Origin: Neospora caninum Liverpool
Taxonomy: Eukaryota; Apicomplexa; Conoidasida; Eucoccidiorida; Sarcocystidae
DNA length: 64,000 bases
Assembly: GCF_000208865.1 (NCBI RefSeq)
Contig: NC_018396.1
Location: 3,219,101-3,283,100, forward strand
Direction of reading: 5' to 3'
The translations under genes were made by a program, and so were the position numbers. The notes below the pieces were generated by a model. The model had not been told where the DNA came from and did no database searches. It saw only the letters and a program-made list of their open reading frames with translations. This document shows, piece by piece, positions 1 through 9,959 of this stretch. Numbering within the stretch: position 1 is the stretch's first letter; each line of letters begins with the position of its first letter.

Positions 1-1284
1 ATCCCGACAGCGAAGGCGAACCCTGCGGACGCGCCTCTCTCCGCGCTCGTCTTCAAGATGGCCACGGATCCGTTTGTCGGCGTGCAGAACTTTGTGCGCG
101 TGTACACCGGGGAGCTCCGCCCTGGCAACGTCGTGATGAACGCGCGAACGGGGAAAGAAGAGCGGATTCAGCGGCTTGTTTTGATTCACGCCAACGCGCG
201 GAAAGACGTCCCGAGTCTCCGAGCCGGCGACATCGGCGCGGTTCTCGGCCCGAAAGACTTCCTCACCGGGGACACCATGTGTGAAAAGAAACACCCCGTC
301 CACCTGGAGCCGATCGAGTTCCCGGACCCAGTCATCAGCTTGGCCGTCGAGGCAAAGTTGCGGGCTGAGCACGACAAAATGACGTCTGCGCTCTCCAAGT
401 TGTCGCGCGAAGACCCGTCGCTGAGTATCACAGTCGACCGCGAGACCAAGCAACTGATTCTCGGCGGCATGGGCGAACTGCACTTGGAAATCGTCCTGGA
501 CCGCCTCAAGCGGGAGTTCGGCGTGGAGGCGACCTCTGGTGCGCCGCAAGTCGCGTACAGGGAAACGATCACGGGCTCCGGGACGGGGCGCGGCAAGTAC
601 ATCAAGCAGTCGGGGGGGCGTGGCCAGTACGGCGACGTGTGCCTCACGGTCGAACCGCTCGAACGTGGCTCGGGCAACCGTTTCGTGAACGCCATTCGTG
701 GCGCCGTGATTCCCAATGAATTCATCCCCGCCGTCGAAGCCGGGGTCATGGAGCAGCTACAGAACGGCGTCCTCGCCGGCTACCCGCTCACAGATGTCCA
801 AGTCACCGTGTTCGACGGGACGTACCACGCCGTGGACAGCTCCGAGCTGGCCTTTCGCATCGCGGCGTGTCTCGCGCTGAAAGACGCCGCGAAAAACGCC
901 GGACTCGTCCTCCTCGAGCCCATCATGGCGCTCCACGTCATCTCGCCACAGAGCTACGTGGGCAGCGTGATTGGAGACCTAACGTCGCGGCGCGGCATCG
1001 TCCAGCGCGTGTCCAGTCAGGAATTCACCGGCACCGCAGGCGACGACGCGTACGACGGAGAAGGCGAGACCTCCCGCGGCGCGCGAGACGAAGGAGACGG
1101 AATCACGGAGGTCGACGTCCTCGTGCCTCTCGCAGAAATGTTCGGATACACGACAGTGCTGCGCTCGCTCTCGCAGGGCAGAGCCACGTCCACGATGCAA
1201 CTCGCCAAGTACATGCCCACGCCCAAGCACATCGAAGAGCACCTCGTTGCGCAGCGAACCGGAGCAGCGACTGCCAGCAAATAA
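1..1284 (+). CDS. Elongation factor G, organellar type (3' part, open at 5' end)
   Basis: Translocation GTPase that moves tRNA-mRNA on the ribosome. The reading frame is open from base 1 (427 residues in the window) and enters at the PLSALVFK / DPFVG segment of domain II, so the GTPase domain and the true start lie outside the window; the ATG at 58 is internal. Domains III (ETKQLILGGMGELHLE), IV (SGGRGQYG, IPNEFIPAVEAG) and V (VPLAEMFGY, SQGRATSTM) follow in the usual order. The QGRAT-type domain V and MFGY motif resemble bacterial and plastid EF-G, so an apicoplast protein is likelier than cytosolic EF-2; mitochondrial EF-G cannot be excluded because the targeting sequence is missing. Domain V carries an acidic insert of roughly 25 residues (about 1030-1105). 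It converges with the Rpn10 gene downstream. No intron is seen in this part. Confidence 0.95.
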   Translation: MPTAKANPADAPLSALVFKMATDPFVGVQNFVRVYTGELRPGNVVMNARTGKEERIQRLVLIHANARKDVPSLRAGDIGAVLGPKDFLTGDTMCEKKHPVHLEPIEFPDPVISLAVEAKLRAEHDKMTSALSKLSREDPSLSITVDRETKQLILGGMGELHLEIVLDRLKREFGVEATSGAPQVAYRETITGSGTGRGKYIKQSGGRGQYGDVCLTVEPLERGSGNRFVNAIRGAVIPNEFIPAVEAGVMEQLQNGVLAGYPLTDVQVTVFDGTYHAVDSSELAFRIAACLALKDAAKNAGLVLLEPIMALHVISPQSYVGSVIGDLTSRRGIVQRVSSQEFTGTAGDDAYDGEGETSRGARDEGDGITEVDVLVPLAEMFGYTTVLRSLSQGRATSTMQLAKYMPTPKHIEEHLVAQRTGAATASK

Positions 1285-3085
1285 AGAGGACTCGCGAGGG
1301 TGGAGACGCCAAAGCACAGTTGGTAGGCGTCGAAAAAGGCTTGGGGGGTGACACGGACAACGGGCGCAGAAAATCCTGCGCGCGAAAAAAGGCGACGGCT
1401 GCAGTGGCAGGGAATGCGCGAACACGAAGTGGGGAGAGTGTCGGAGGGCGGTCTGTCTGTTAATACGAGAGATAAGAGTAATCCATGGATATTACGCCTA
1501 GAGCATAACCGCTGTGGAATACCCTTAGTGCAGTAGGACATTGAAATCCAACACTTTTAGCTGTCTAAAGCAGTCCAGTGGGGTAAAAAATAACACCCAA
1601 GGGGGACTCTGGTGTGAAGCGGGGTTGTTGTAAAAGGGACACGGGGCTTTCCGGATACAGTGCCGTCTGCGGCGTGCACCATTCCCATCCAGAGAAGCAG
1701 GGCGTGTGGCGGCGTCGAGCAGAGATGTTTTCATAGGATGACCTCACAGCACAGGGACGCCTTTGCCGCGGGGAGTTCCTCTCGCCCATCAGCCTCAGTC
1801 GACAGTTTCTTCTCGGTTTCCCGTGCCTTGTCGGGTTTTTTCCCCTCGGAAATGGTCCACGATCGGCCGTGCCCCTGGCGTCGAGCTGTATCTCCACGCC
1901 CGTGACCTCCGCGAAGTCAAAGAGGGCGTGTGGAACCGAGACTGCGGTCTCGATCCTAAAAGTGGGGACCGGGACGCTGCCCTAGAGCGCCTCCTTTGGC
2001 GCTTTCTGGTGTTTCAACGACTCTCGTAGCCGGCCATTTGCTGGTCTCATTTTTCCTGTCTCTCCTGAAGGACTTACGGCCCTCTCGAGTTCTTTCCACG
2101 CGACTTTTTCGCACACATACAGCTGGTTCCGTGTGCCCCCGTGTTTGCTGTTCGCCTTTCGAGGCAGATCGAGAAAGGAACGAGCACATCGCACCGACGG
2201 GCGGAGAGATCCTGGGGCCTCAGAGGCGCCATCCCTCTCTCACCCCAGTTGCGTCGAGACGCACAGCCCTCGGCAGCACAACAATCACGGGAACAGAGTC
2301 GAATGTTCCAAGTGGGAAGCCGGCGAAGCTGTACGTACAGCTGCACGTTGAGGGGTGGACGGTGATCGTGCTTGTGTGCCGGCAGAAAGAGAAAGACACA
2401 GGAAGGCGGCCCATCTCTCCTGCCGGCTATTCTGAAAGCTGCCTCCACTTCAGCGTCTCAGGCAACGCGAGGCCTCGCGGAAGTTTGACGAGTGTCGTTT
2501 CCGCGGTTTTAGAAACAGACCGCAAGAGATGAGACAGGGAGCGGAGAGACAGCGCGAGGCACAGTGACATGTTTCGAGACGGGAGAGGCGCCGTGCAGCG
2601 ACAGCTGCAGATAGAAACTATTCAGATGAGCAGAACCGGTGGACGTCGGCCGCCCCCCTCTGTCCGCGTTTTTTCGAAAAGGAAGTCGAACGCAAGAAGA
2701 AAAGAGTGAGAAAGAAGAGCACCAAAAAAACCGGATGTTCGCTGGGGCGTGGGGTTCCACCGCTCACTGTCTCGGCAAAAACGACACCGAACCGAGGAAG
2801 AGAACGAACGAAAGAGCACAGGGCGTGCCTGCGTTGATGCTTTTCCCGTCCGTATCGAAAAAGACGCGCGTTTCGCTCGAGACACCCTCCCGACTCTGCC
2901 CAGACCGACACAGACACCTGGGGGAGCAACGAGGGGAAGCGAGGAAGGAGCATCAAGCCGCCCTCGGATCGGTGGCCTGGCATCTCCACCGGACGCGAGG
3001 CTCGTCGCATCCTTCTTAGGCTCACTGAGCTTCCTCTTTAGGTTCACTGAGTTTCCGCTTTAGGTTCCCTTTGTTTCGTCCCTCT
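1285..3085. other. Convergent intergenic spacer (EF-G / Rpn10 3' ends)
   Basis: No convincing coding exon on either strand; the long open frames here lack start context, splice partners and family resemblance. It should hold the 3' UTRs of both converging genes. A degenerate 22-bp repeat sits immediately beyond the Rpn10 stop (3016-3081). Confidence 0.6.
3016..3081. repeat. Degenerate 22-bp tandem repeat, about three units
   Basis: Units beginning TTAGG start at 3016, 3038 and 3060, giving a period of exactly 22. The first two units match closely and the third has diverged. It lies just outside the Rpn10 stop codon, probably within its 3' UTR. Confidence 0.7.
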
Positions 3086-4251
3086 TCAGCTGCCCCCGTT
3101 GTTCTTCTCTGTCTCCCCTTCCGCGTCGCCTGGACTGCCTGCGGCCTCTCTGAGGACTTCTTGGAGTCGAGGGTCCGAGACGTCGACGCCCGGCAGAGAG
3201 CCGAGGACGTGGGCTAGCTCGCTGTCAGCTGGTTGTTCTCTCTTCTCTTCTCCAACCTCGTTCGCTTCTGACGGTTGGTCTGCGGCGCTCTTCTCGCCCT
3301 CCCCGCCGTCGCTCGGCGCCGGCGCGGCTTCCATCTCCGCGTCCTCAGAAGCTGGAGGCTGGCCGCTGTAGTCCTGGAGCGAAAGAAGAAGCGCCTGCCG
3401 TAACTCGTCGTCGATGTCCTCCATCATTTCGATCTGAGCAGCTGTTGGGACACTCGAGGCACCGGCCGCCGCGCTGGCACCTGAACACCCGAGAAAGAAA
3501 TCTGCCGTTCTCTGCGTTGGCCACGCATGCATGTATTCGTATGAAAACATCCTTCCACTGCCTCGTGTGTTTCCTCTCGCCTCGGTCTTTTCCCCCCCTT
3601 GCGCGTCCACCGTTCTCTCTCTTGTCCTCCCTCGAAACCTCTCTCCTCTCCAATCTTCGCCAGCCTGCTGCTGCCGCCCACCCAATCGCTACTCCACCGC
3701 ACCGCCACATGCACATACACATGCGAATATCCCTTTGCTGGCAAACGTCGGGAAAACTGTTTTCTTTCCCGGCCGCCACCTTTCGCGTTCTTTGCCCCTT
3801 CCCTTTCCGTGTCCTCGTACCGTTCGCTCCGCCTTGCTCTGACGCCCCTCGGGCGTCTTCTCCGGCGCTGGGAGTCGTCTGCTCCTGGAGACGCGCTGCG
3901 CGGTTCTGTTCCTCTTGCAGCGAGAGTTGGAGGACCATGTACAACTCCGGATCTGTGTTCGGATCGACGCCGAACTCGTTCATCGCCCCCACGCCGCCTG
4001 CAGGTCCGGAGTCTCCGCCGACTCCCGGAACGCTCCGCAAGCTCGCGCCTGTCTCCGGATCCCGCAACAGGCTCGAGGCAAGAATCACCTCGCTCAGCAT
4101 CTGCCCAGCTTCAGCTCGGCACTCCAAAAGGCAGCTGCAAAACACACCAAAACCTTCATGCACATCTTTATCTATTTAGGCCTGTGTGTATGTGTCCTAT
4201 CTGGCGAGTGGATGCATGTATATATGTGGATGAACGGAGGCATGTACGGGG

Positions 4252-4297
<46 letters not shown>

Positions 4298-5864
4298 ATA
4301 TATATATATAAATACAGGAAAAGGTGCGTGCACACCAGGTTATGTACAGACCTGAAGATATGTGCGTATGAGATATAGAGATGCATGCATGTACGTGGGA
4401 ATGTGCACAAAGTCTTCCTCGTGAATTCGCACAGTTGTTTTGGAAGCAGCCCCGAAAGCCGAACAGGATTCGAGCTTTGCAATACCAATCAGATAACAAC
4501 TGAAGCTACACTCCCTGTTACACATTATAAAATGGGATTCCTAGGTTTTCACAAACTACCCTTTTCTGTGGTCAGCAGGGAGAGCGCGACAGAAAGGCCG
4601 GACGACGCCGAGGCGAGGTGCGAAGGAGAAGAGACGCTCACCTGGTTCCGTTGCTGTCGACGGCTTCATTCAGAAGCTTCAGTCTCTGGGCATTGTGGTC
4701 CACCTCGCCGAAGCTAATCAAATCTGGCAAATAGAGAAAAGAATGCACCGGGGGAAATTGTCGAAACAACAAAAGTCCGTTTGGGACTCCAAAAAAAGTA
4801 TAGGCGAAACACGCAAGACTCGCCACTCCACACGCGCGGGACCCCGGCCAGTTTCGTCTTGGGCCCGAAACAGCGTCGTGTTCCTCTGTCGGAGACAGAT
4901 GCGCATTTCTATTCACATGTTTATATGGCAATCCACAGAAGCCTTCAGCAGAAATCTGCTCGTCGCTTGCACAAAAGTGGATATATACACATATGTGCAT
5001 CTGCAATCACCGCAGGACACCATTCACGTATCACAATGTGTATACATACATGCACGAAAAGCTGTACATACAGAGATATATATTGATATGCAAGTGCGTG
5101 GTGCATGAGTGTCAGTTCGTATTTTTAGCGCTTTTTGGGGACTGCGTCGCGAGAGAATCTCACCAAGTGACACGTTGTTCTTTTTCAGCTGCTTTCCGAG
5201 CGTCACAAGCTGTTTTTCCGCGGTTTTCTGAACGCACCAGAAAACTCGCACTTGCTACAAAACTAAAACGGGTTTGTGTGCCACGCAAAAGTGTGCAAAA
5301 ACCTGATCCCTGCGCCCCAGAAATCGGGTAGAACGCTTCCTTCGCTTCTTGGCCTCTCCCCTCTTTCTGCGACCCTGGGTTGCTGTCGACTGGTTCAGCC
5401 TCAAAAAGCCTCTGCTCGCTGTCTCCTCGTGTCTTGTTCTTTTTTTCTGTCCTTTCATCAGGCACTTCCTCCTGTCCCTTCTCGTGTTTCCCCCTCCTCG
5501 CTGCATCTGCCTTTTCTTCGGTTCTCTTTCCTTCGTCGCGGGCTGTAAGAAGACTCACGATGGGGCTTCCCACGAACGCGATAATGCGCTGCTTCTGGTT
5601 CTTGTTCATGCGGTGTTTCAAAGCCAGCTGAAGAGAAGGGAAACCGAAAGAACAAGACATCTTCCAGAGGAAACGCGCAGAAAAACGCGGTGGCGAGCAG
5701 CAATCGCAGGAAGAGCGACAGGTCGAAGAAAAGAGGCACGCAACCGGCCAAGAGAAGAAAAGAAAAAAACGCAGAGAAACGATCAGAAGAACAACCTCAG
5801 AAGAGAGGACATCCGAAACCAGGTTAATGGCATCGTGACACATACCTGCATGCATGTATGTACA

Positions 5865-5896
<32 letters not shown>

Positions 5897-6816
5897 GTGT
5901 TGAAAACGAATACGGTTTTATGCATATATATATATATATATATATATACCCATGTGCAGAAACGCTGCCCGTTGCTCTCGGGAGCACGGACAAGGCTCCG
6001 GCTTATATTCGGGGGTGAAGCGCACCTGGGCGATTTGGATGCCGCGGACAAAGTCAGAATCACCCCCACAGCGCAGACCGTGAAGAGCGGAGAGAACTGC
6101 GCCCATGTCGTTCGTTGGCGAGAGATGAACGGACACCCTGAACATAGCAAGAAGGCAGAGAATGCCCGGGAAAGCCTTACCGTGTCAACGAGCAAGCTTG
6201 CGGGAAACATAATTATATATAAACACAGCATTGGTCCTCATTTTTGTCTGCAGATAGGGATGATTGCTCTGAAACACCCACAAGCTACACCTCTTGTGTT
6301 GGCAAACATGTACGTATATATATATATATATATATATGTACAGTAACTGGCATTGGTGTATGTCTGGACACCCACATGTAAATTTGTATGGAGGCGATCA
6401 TTTCCAGAGAACGTTTTGCAGTCTACGATACTCCCTATAATCTTGTTCGTTGCACTTTCAGTGCGTCGAAAACCTGCAAGAAGAAGCGAGTTATCGACTG
6501 TGTGAACATCTCAGAGCGGGAAGGAGCGCCCCGCCAGGCACTGGCCTGCCGACACAGAAGCCCCGCGTGTACGTACACAGCACAAGTCCCTAGCTCGCCA
6601 GAAATCGATGCATTTCACATCAGTAAGCTGGATTTGGTCGCACCTCTCTTCGCCGTAGGTCAGGACGCCGACCGCGTTTTCTTGGTGCATGCTCGTCTTG
6701 GCTCCGGCGATGAGGCCAGCAGCTTCTTCCTGAACAGCCAGGCGAGAGGGGACTAAATCCCCATCTCGGGCGTAGGCGCTGTTGTCGATGCAGAGCATCA
6801 CTGCCTCGAGCACCAT
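3086..6816 (-). CDS. RPN10: 26S proteasome regulatory subunit Rpn10 (S5a/PSMD4), ubiquitin receptor
   Basis: Captures polyubiquitinated substrates at the 19S regulatory particle. Seven exons, all in phase, give 402 residues: 6644-6816, 6026-6137, 5559-5627, 5164-5227, 4642-4723, 3821-4134, 3086-3480. The start is the ATG at 6816 in caagATGG context; the protein begins MVLEAVMLCIDNS, the family signature. The VWA domain covers about residues 1-190 (GIQIAQLALKHR, IIAFVGSPI, LISFGEVD). Two ubiquitin-interacting motifs follow: UIM1 at about 228-247 and UIM2 at about 295-312 (EL..AL..S, A301 and S305). UIM1 has Val234 where the family has Ala. The C-terminal helix (LAHVLGSLPGVD) matches the extended plant and protist form. 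The 3' introns hold (AT)n tracts. Identification is near certain; exon ends are inferred from splice consensus. Confidence 0.93.
4256..4311. repeat. (AT)n microsatellite in Rpn10 intron 5
   Basis: Nearly pure AT dinucleotides interrupted by two C substitutions, between exons 5 and 6 of Rpn10. Confidence 0.97.
5864..5948. repeat. Paired (AT)n microsatellites in Rpn10 intron 2
   Basis: Two AT tracts, about 5864-5894 and 5924-5948, separated by about 29 unique bases, within the intron between exons 2 and 3. Confidence 0.95.
6315..6338. repeat. (AT)n microsatellite in Rpn10 intron 1
   Basis: Short pure AT tract between exons 1 and 2 of Rpn10. Confidence 0.95.
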
Positions 6817-9800
6817 CTTGGCGGACAGGAGAGAGGAAGCGCGACAGAAGGGATGTGGAAGGGAACAATAACGGCGCGAAGGAGAGGTGGACCGGAGAGA
6901 GGAGCCGGCAAAAGAGGGGAAAAGAGCCGAGACGAAGGCTGAAGAGCGCGCAAACCCAGCGGGCGAATGATAGGCGCGCAACGAGCGCAAGGAGCACAAA
7001 GACGGGAGAGACGGGTAGGGCAGGCTGCAATCGCGAGAGGAATGTAAACCGAAAAGAGTCCTTTCGGCGTCCTCTGTGTCGTCGGTGCGGCTGCTCAAAT
7101 CCTGGCCGGAGGGCGGAAGACTGTGTCGCCGAGAGGGAAGCAGACAACGACGAGCCGAGATGTACCTGTCGCCGCCGGAGCGAAAAAAGGCAGAGGAACG
7201 AAGTGCCGCCGCCAAGAGAGGCAGAAAAGCTGTACAAAAAGACCTAGAACTCCACACGAATAGATGCGAATGTAGAGGCCAAGTACGGCGCATGGCCGCG
7301 CGCGAAAAGAATTCGAGCTGGAAAACGGGACAACAGAGACACAGCGAGTGAGAGGCAAACTGTAGCGCAGGGACGAGAGGGGAAAACGGCGAGTCCTCGG
7401 AGAAAAGGAAGCGGCAGAAAAGAGGGGAAACTGTGGCGAGCGTGACGACAAACAGAAAGGGCAGCACAAGGTGGAGCGAAAAGTCGAGAAAAACGAGGAA
7501 GTGCCGACACCGGAAATCTCAGAAGCATGCAAGACACCGCGCAAGAAAACTGGCGGCTTCGCTGTCAGGGTTGCAGGCAAAAAAGGTGGCAGAAAAAAAC
7601 TCTCGGCAGCTGTCAAGACCCAACTTCGTTTCTCCTCGTGTGTCTTCCCAAAGCCTCGGACTTTGAGAGGAAAGGCGACCCGTCCTACGACAGAGAGGTG
7701 TGCGTAGTCACGTTCTCTCGGACAGTTTCTGTGCACAGGGAGGGGAAGACGCGAGGCCAGCGAGAAGTCTTGGAAAAGACCGCACAGTTTTGTGCGAATT
7801 AAACGGACCGTTCTCCAGCGACTCGAGCACAATTGCGGAACGACGAGGACGGATTGCGTCTCTTTTTAATTGAAAATTCTCTCCCTGCTCTCTCTCCGCC
7901 GCACAACTCTATATAAACCGTGCGTGTACGCAAACATCAGCAGCGGCAAGGCGACTCGGGCTTTGGCGGACCAGCCCGCCGGCGGGCTGTGAAGGAAGAC
8001 ACAGGCGACACTTACGCGAAAGAAAAGAGAAAGCGAAGGAAGTGCAGCAGTACAGAGGGTCAAAGAACGAAAAGGATGTCCCCGCAATATGCCACTCGCA
8101 AAAGAGGTGAGGGCGCACGAGGCCGGTTTGCAGCACCTACACCTGTGAGAGAAAAATGCACTGTCAAAGTACCGAGATCCTTGCACAACCAGTACAGTTT
8201 TCATCCCGCCGGTCTACCCGATGGGGCAACTCAGCTAAAGAGTCTTCGCTGTTCTTCGAAGCCTCTGTCCATCGGTTCCTTTTTTGGCAGCACGCAAGAT
8301 ACTCCATGAGATGCTCGAACGCGGAGAGAACGCGTGGATGTGTCAACACTCGCTCCGAGCAGGAGTATACAAGTTCCAGGCTCGTCCGACTTTTGGAGTC
8401 ACGTCTGTCTGGGGCTTCGCAGGTTCACAATGTCATTTCCTTCCTTTCCTCGACAGACAGTTCTGAGCGCAATCTGCTGGCGCTTCCGTATACGTGCATT
8501 CGCACTGTAGTCACGCGCAGGGGATCATCCAGATGCCCACTTCCCACAGCCTTGCTCGTTCTGCCTAACCATTTGTTACACGGGGGTGCTTTGTTTGTGC
8601 CCGCCCTGTCTCTGTGCAAGAATCAGTCGATGCTCTCGGTGTGCATTTCGTGTCTCGCGGCACGTGCACTCGCCGTTCTTCTCTGAGTCAAGTCACTCTC
8701 GGCAGGCGCGGTGTCCCCGTGCGTACGTGTTCACCCAGTTCTGAGTCACTTCTCTCTTACCGGCCTCGCTTGGGGCAAGCTCCTTGGCACTGGTGGTCTT
8801 CCCCTGCGTCCAAACCTATATTTGGAGAATACATATGGCCTCTCTCGGCACGGACGGATGAATTGGTTATTCCTTCACGGATGCCGCAGAGCACAGCACA
8901 CGGACCTTCCTGGCCCCTGCGAGCGAGTTTCTTTTTCCCGAGTCGTTTTCCTGGCTACCACAAAAACTACTCGGCCACAGCTTTTGGTCGACTCAAAGAT
9001 GGGAGCCCTAGATACGTTTTAATGTTAATGTACTACAGAATAATGTAGGGAACGAAGAGAATCGAATATGTAACTCCATTCCTGAAACTCAAAAGAGCTT
9101 TCACTGATTGTGTTCATGAAGCGTGTGCGGCAGGTTATTAGAGTACCCGGATCTATGGCGGGCGCCCTGGTGCGGACCTACACACTCGCACAAGCCTTTC
9201 CCTCGGCAAAATCGTGAATCCCACGTGGAGATATACATTTTAAAATATGCTCACACGTGGATCGAAGGATTCGTAGCTAGACAGATACGTAGGGATCCAG
9301 ATTGATGCAGTGGGCCGGGTGGGTACGGACAGGCTACGAGAGCGACAGAGGCGCACTGTGGTGCGCCAGAGTTGCGATCTGTTTCAGTTCTTTGCTGCGA
9401 AGTGGTTGTCAGTTCGCACGCCAAGAAGACAACTGAGGACTGGGAAAAACGTGCGAAGTGGTTGTCAGTTCGCACGCCAAGAAGACAACTGAGGACTGGG
9501 AAAAACGTGTGAAAACGGAGCGGTCCTGTGCACCCCAGAGACGACTTCCCGCGCAAACTCGCGTGCGCAGCATTGAGAAACCAGGCCAGTGCATCGCATG
9601 CACGAATGCCGCACCTGTCCACCGCGAAACACTCGAGGATGTTTCAAGTACGGAGTTCACCCCGACAGACTGCTTGATCCTTTTGCACCCATTGCATGCT
9701 GTTCACACGTGTCGAGGGCGGCGGCCGCCTGCTGGCCAGCCCTTCGATGCGAGACATGCAGTCCAATCTCTATACCCCAGTGAAAGCGGTGGACGAACTC

Positions 9801-9959
9801 CCAACAGCACGTTCAGGAGCACAAGAGTGCAGAGAAATTTAGTCCTGGCGCAGGCCGTGAATCACAGAAGAGATGCCGTCCTTCGTCTGTTGAATGGCGG
9901 CCGCCACTCATGTGCGATCCGCGGTCGAGTTCTTCTCTCGTCCTGGATCCGCTCGCTCT
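6817..9959. other. Spacer upstream of Rpn10 and downstream of the J-domain gene
   Basis: Should contain the Rpn10 promoter and 5' UTR (next to 6816) and the 3' UTR of the J-domain gene (next to 9960). Stop-free frames around 6850-7830 are serine-, arginine- or leucine-rich on both strands with no domain resemblance, as expected of low-complexity UTR. A 56-bp tandem duplication lies at 9397-9508. I see no other gene. Confidence 0.55.
9397..9508. repeat. Perfect 56-bp tandem duplication
   Basis: The unit starting GCGAAGTGG at 9397 recurs at 9453 and runs to 9508 with no mismatch that I can see. A perfect copy implies a recent event. It is intergenic. Confidence 0.95.

Noticed and set aside
186..749. 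187-codon minus-strand frame opposite EF-G
   Set aside because: Antisense shadow of conserved EF-G domains; Ser/Arg/Pro-rich with no motif.
1996..2532. 178-codon plus-strand frame between EF-G and Rpn10
   Set aside because: No conserved motif and no splice signals linking it to a neighbour; lies in a convergent 3' region.
4168..4499. Frames with long Tyr-Ile runs near AT tracts (also at 5858, 47331, 53646, 61560, 63237)
   Set aside because: They are translations of (AT)n microsatellites, not proteins.
6855..7832. Long open frames on both strands upstream of Rpn10
   Set aside because: Low-complexity Arg/Ser/Leu translations with no domain; more likely promoter and 5' UTR.
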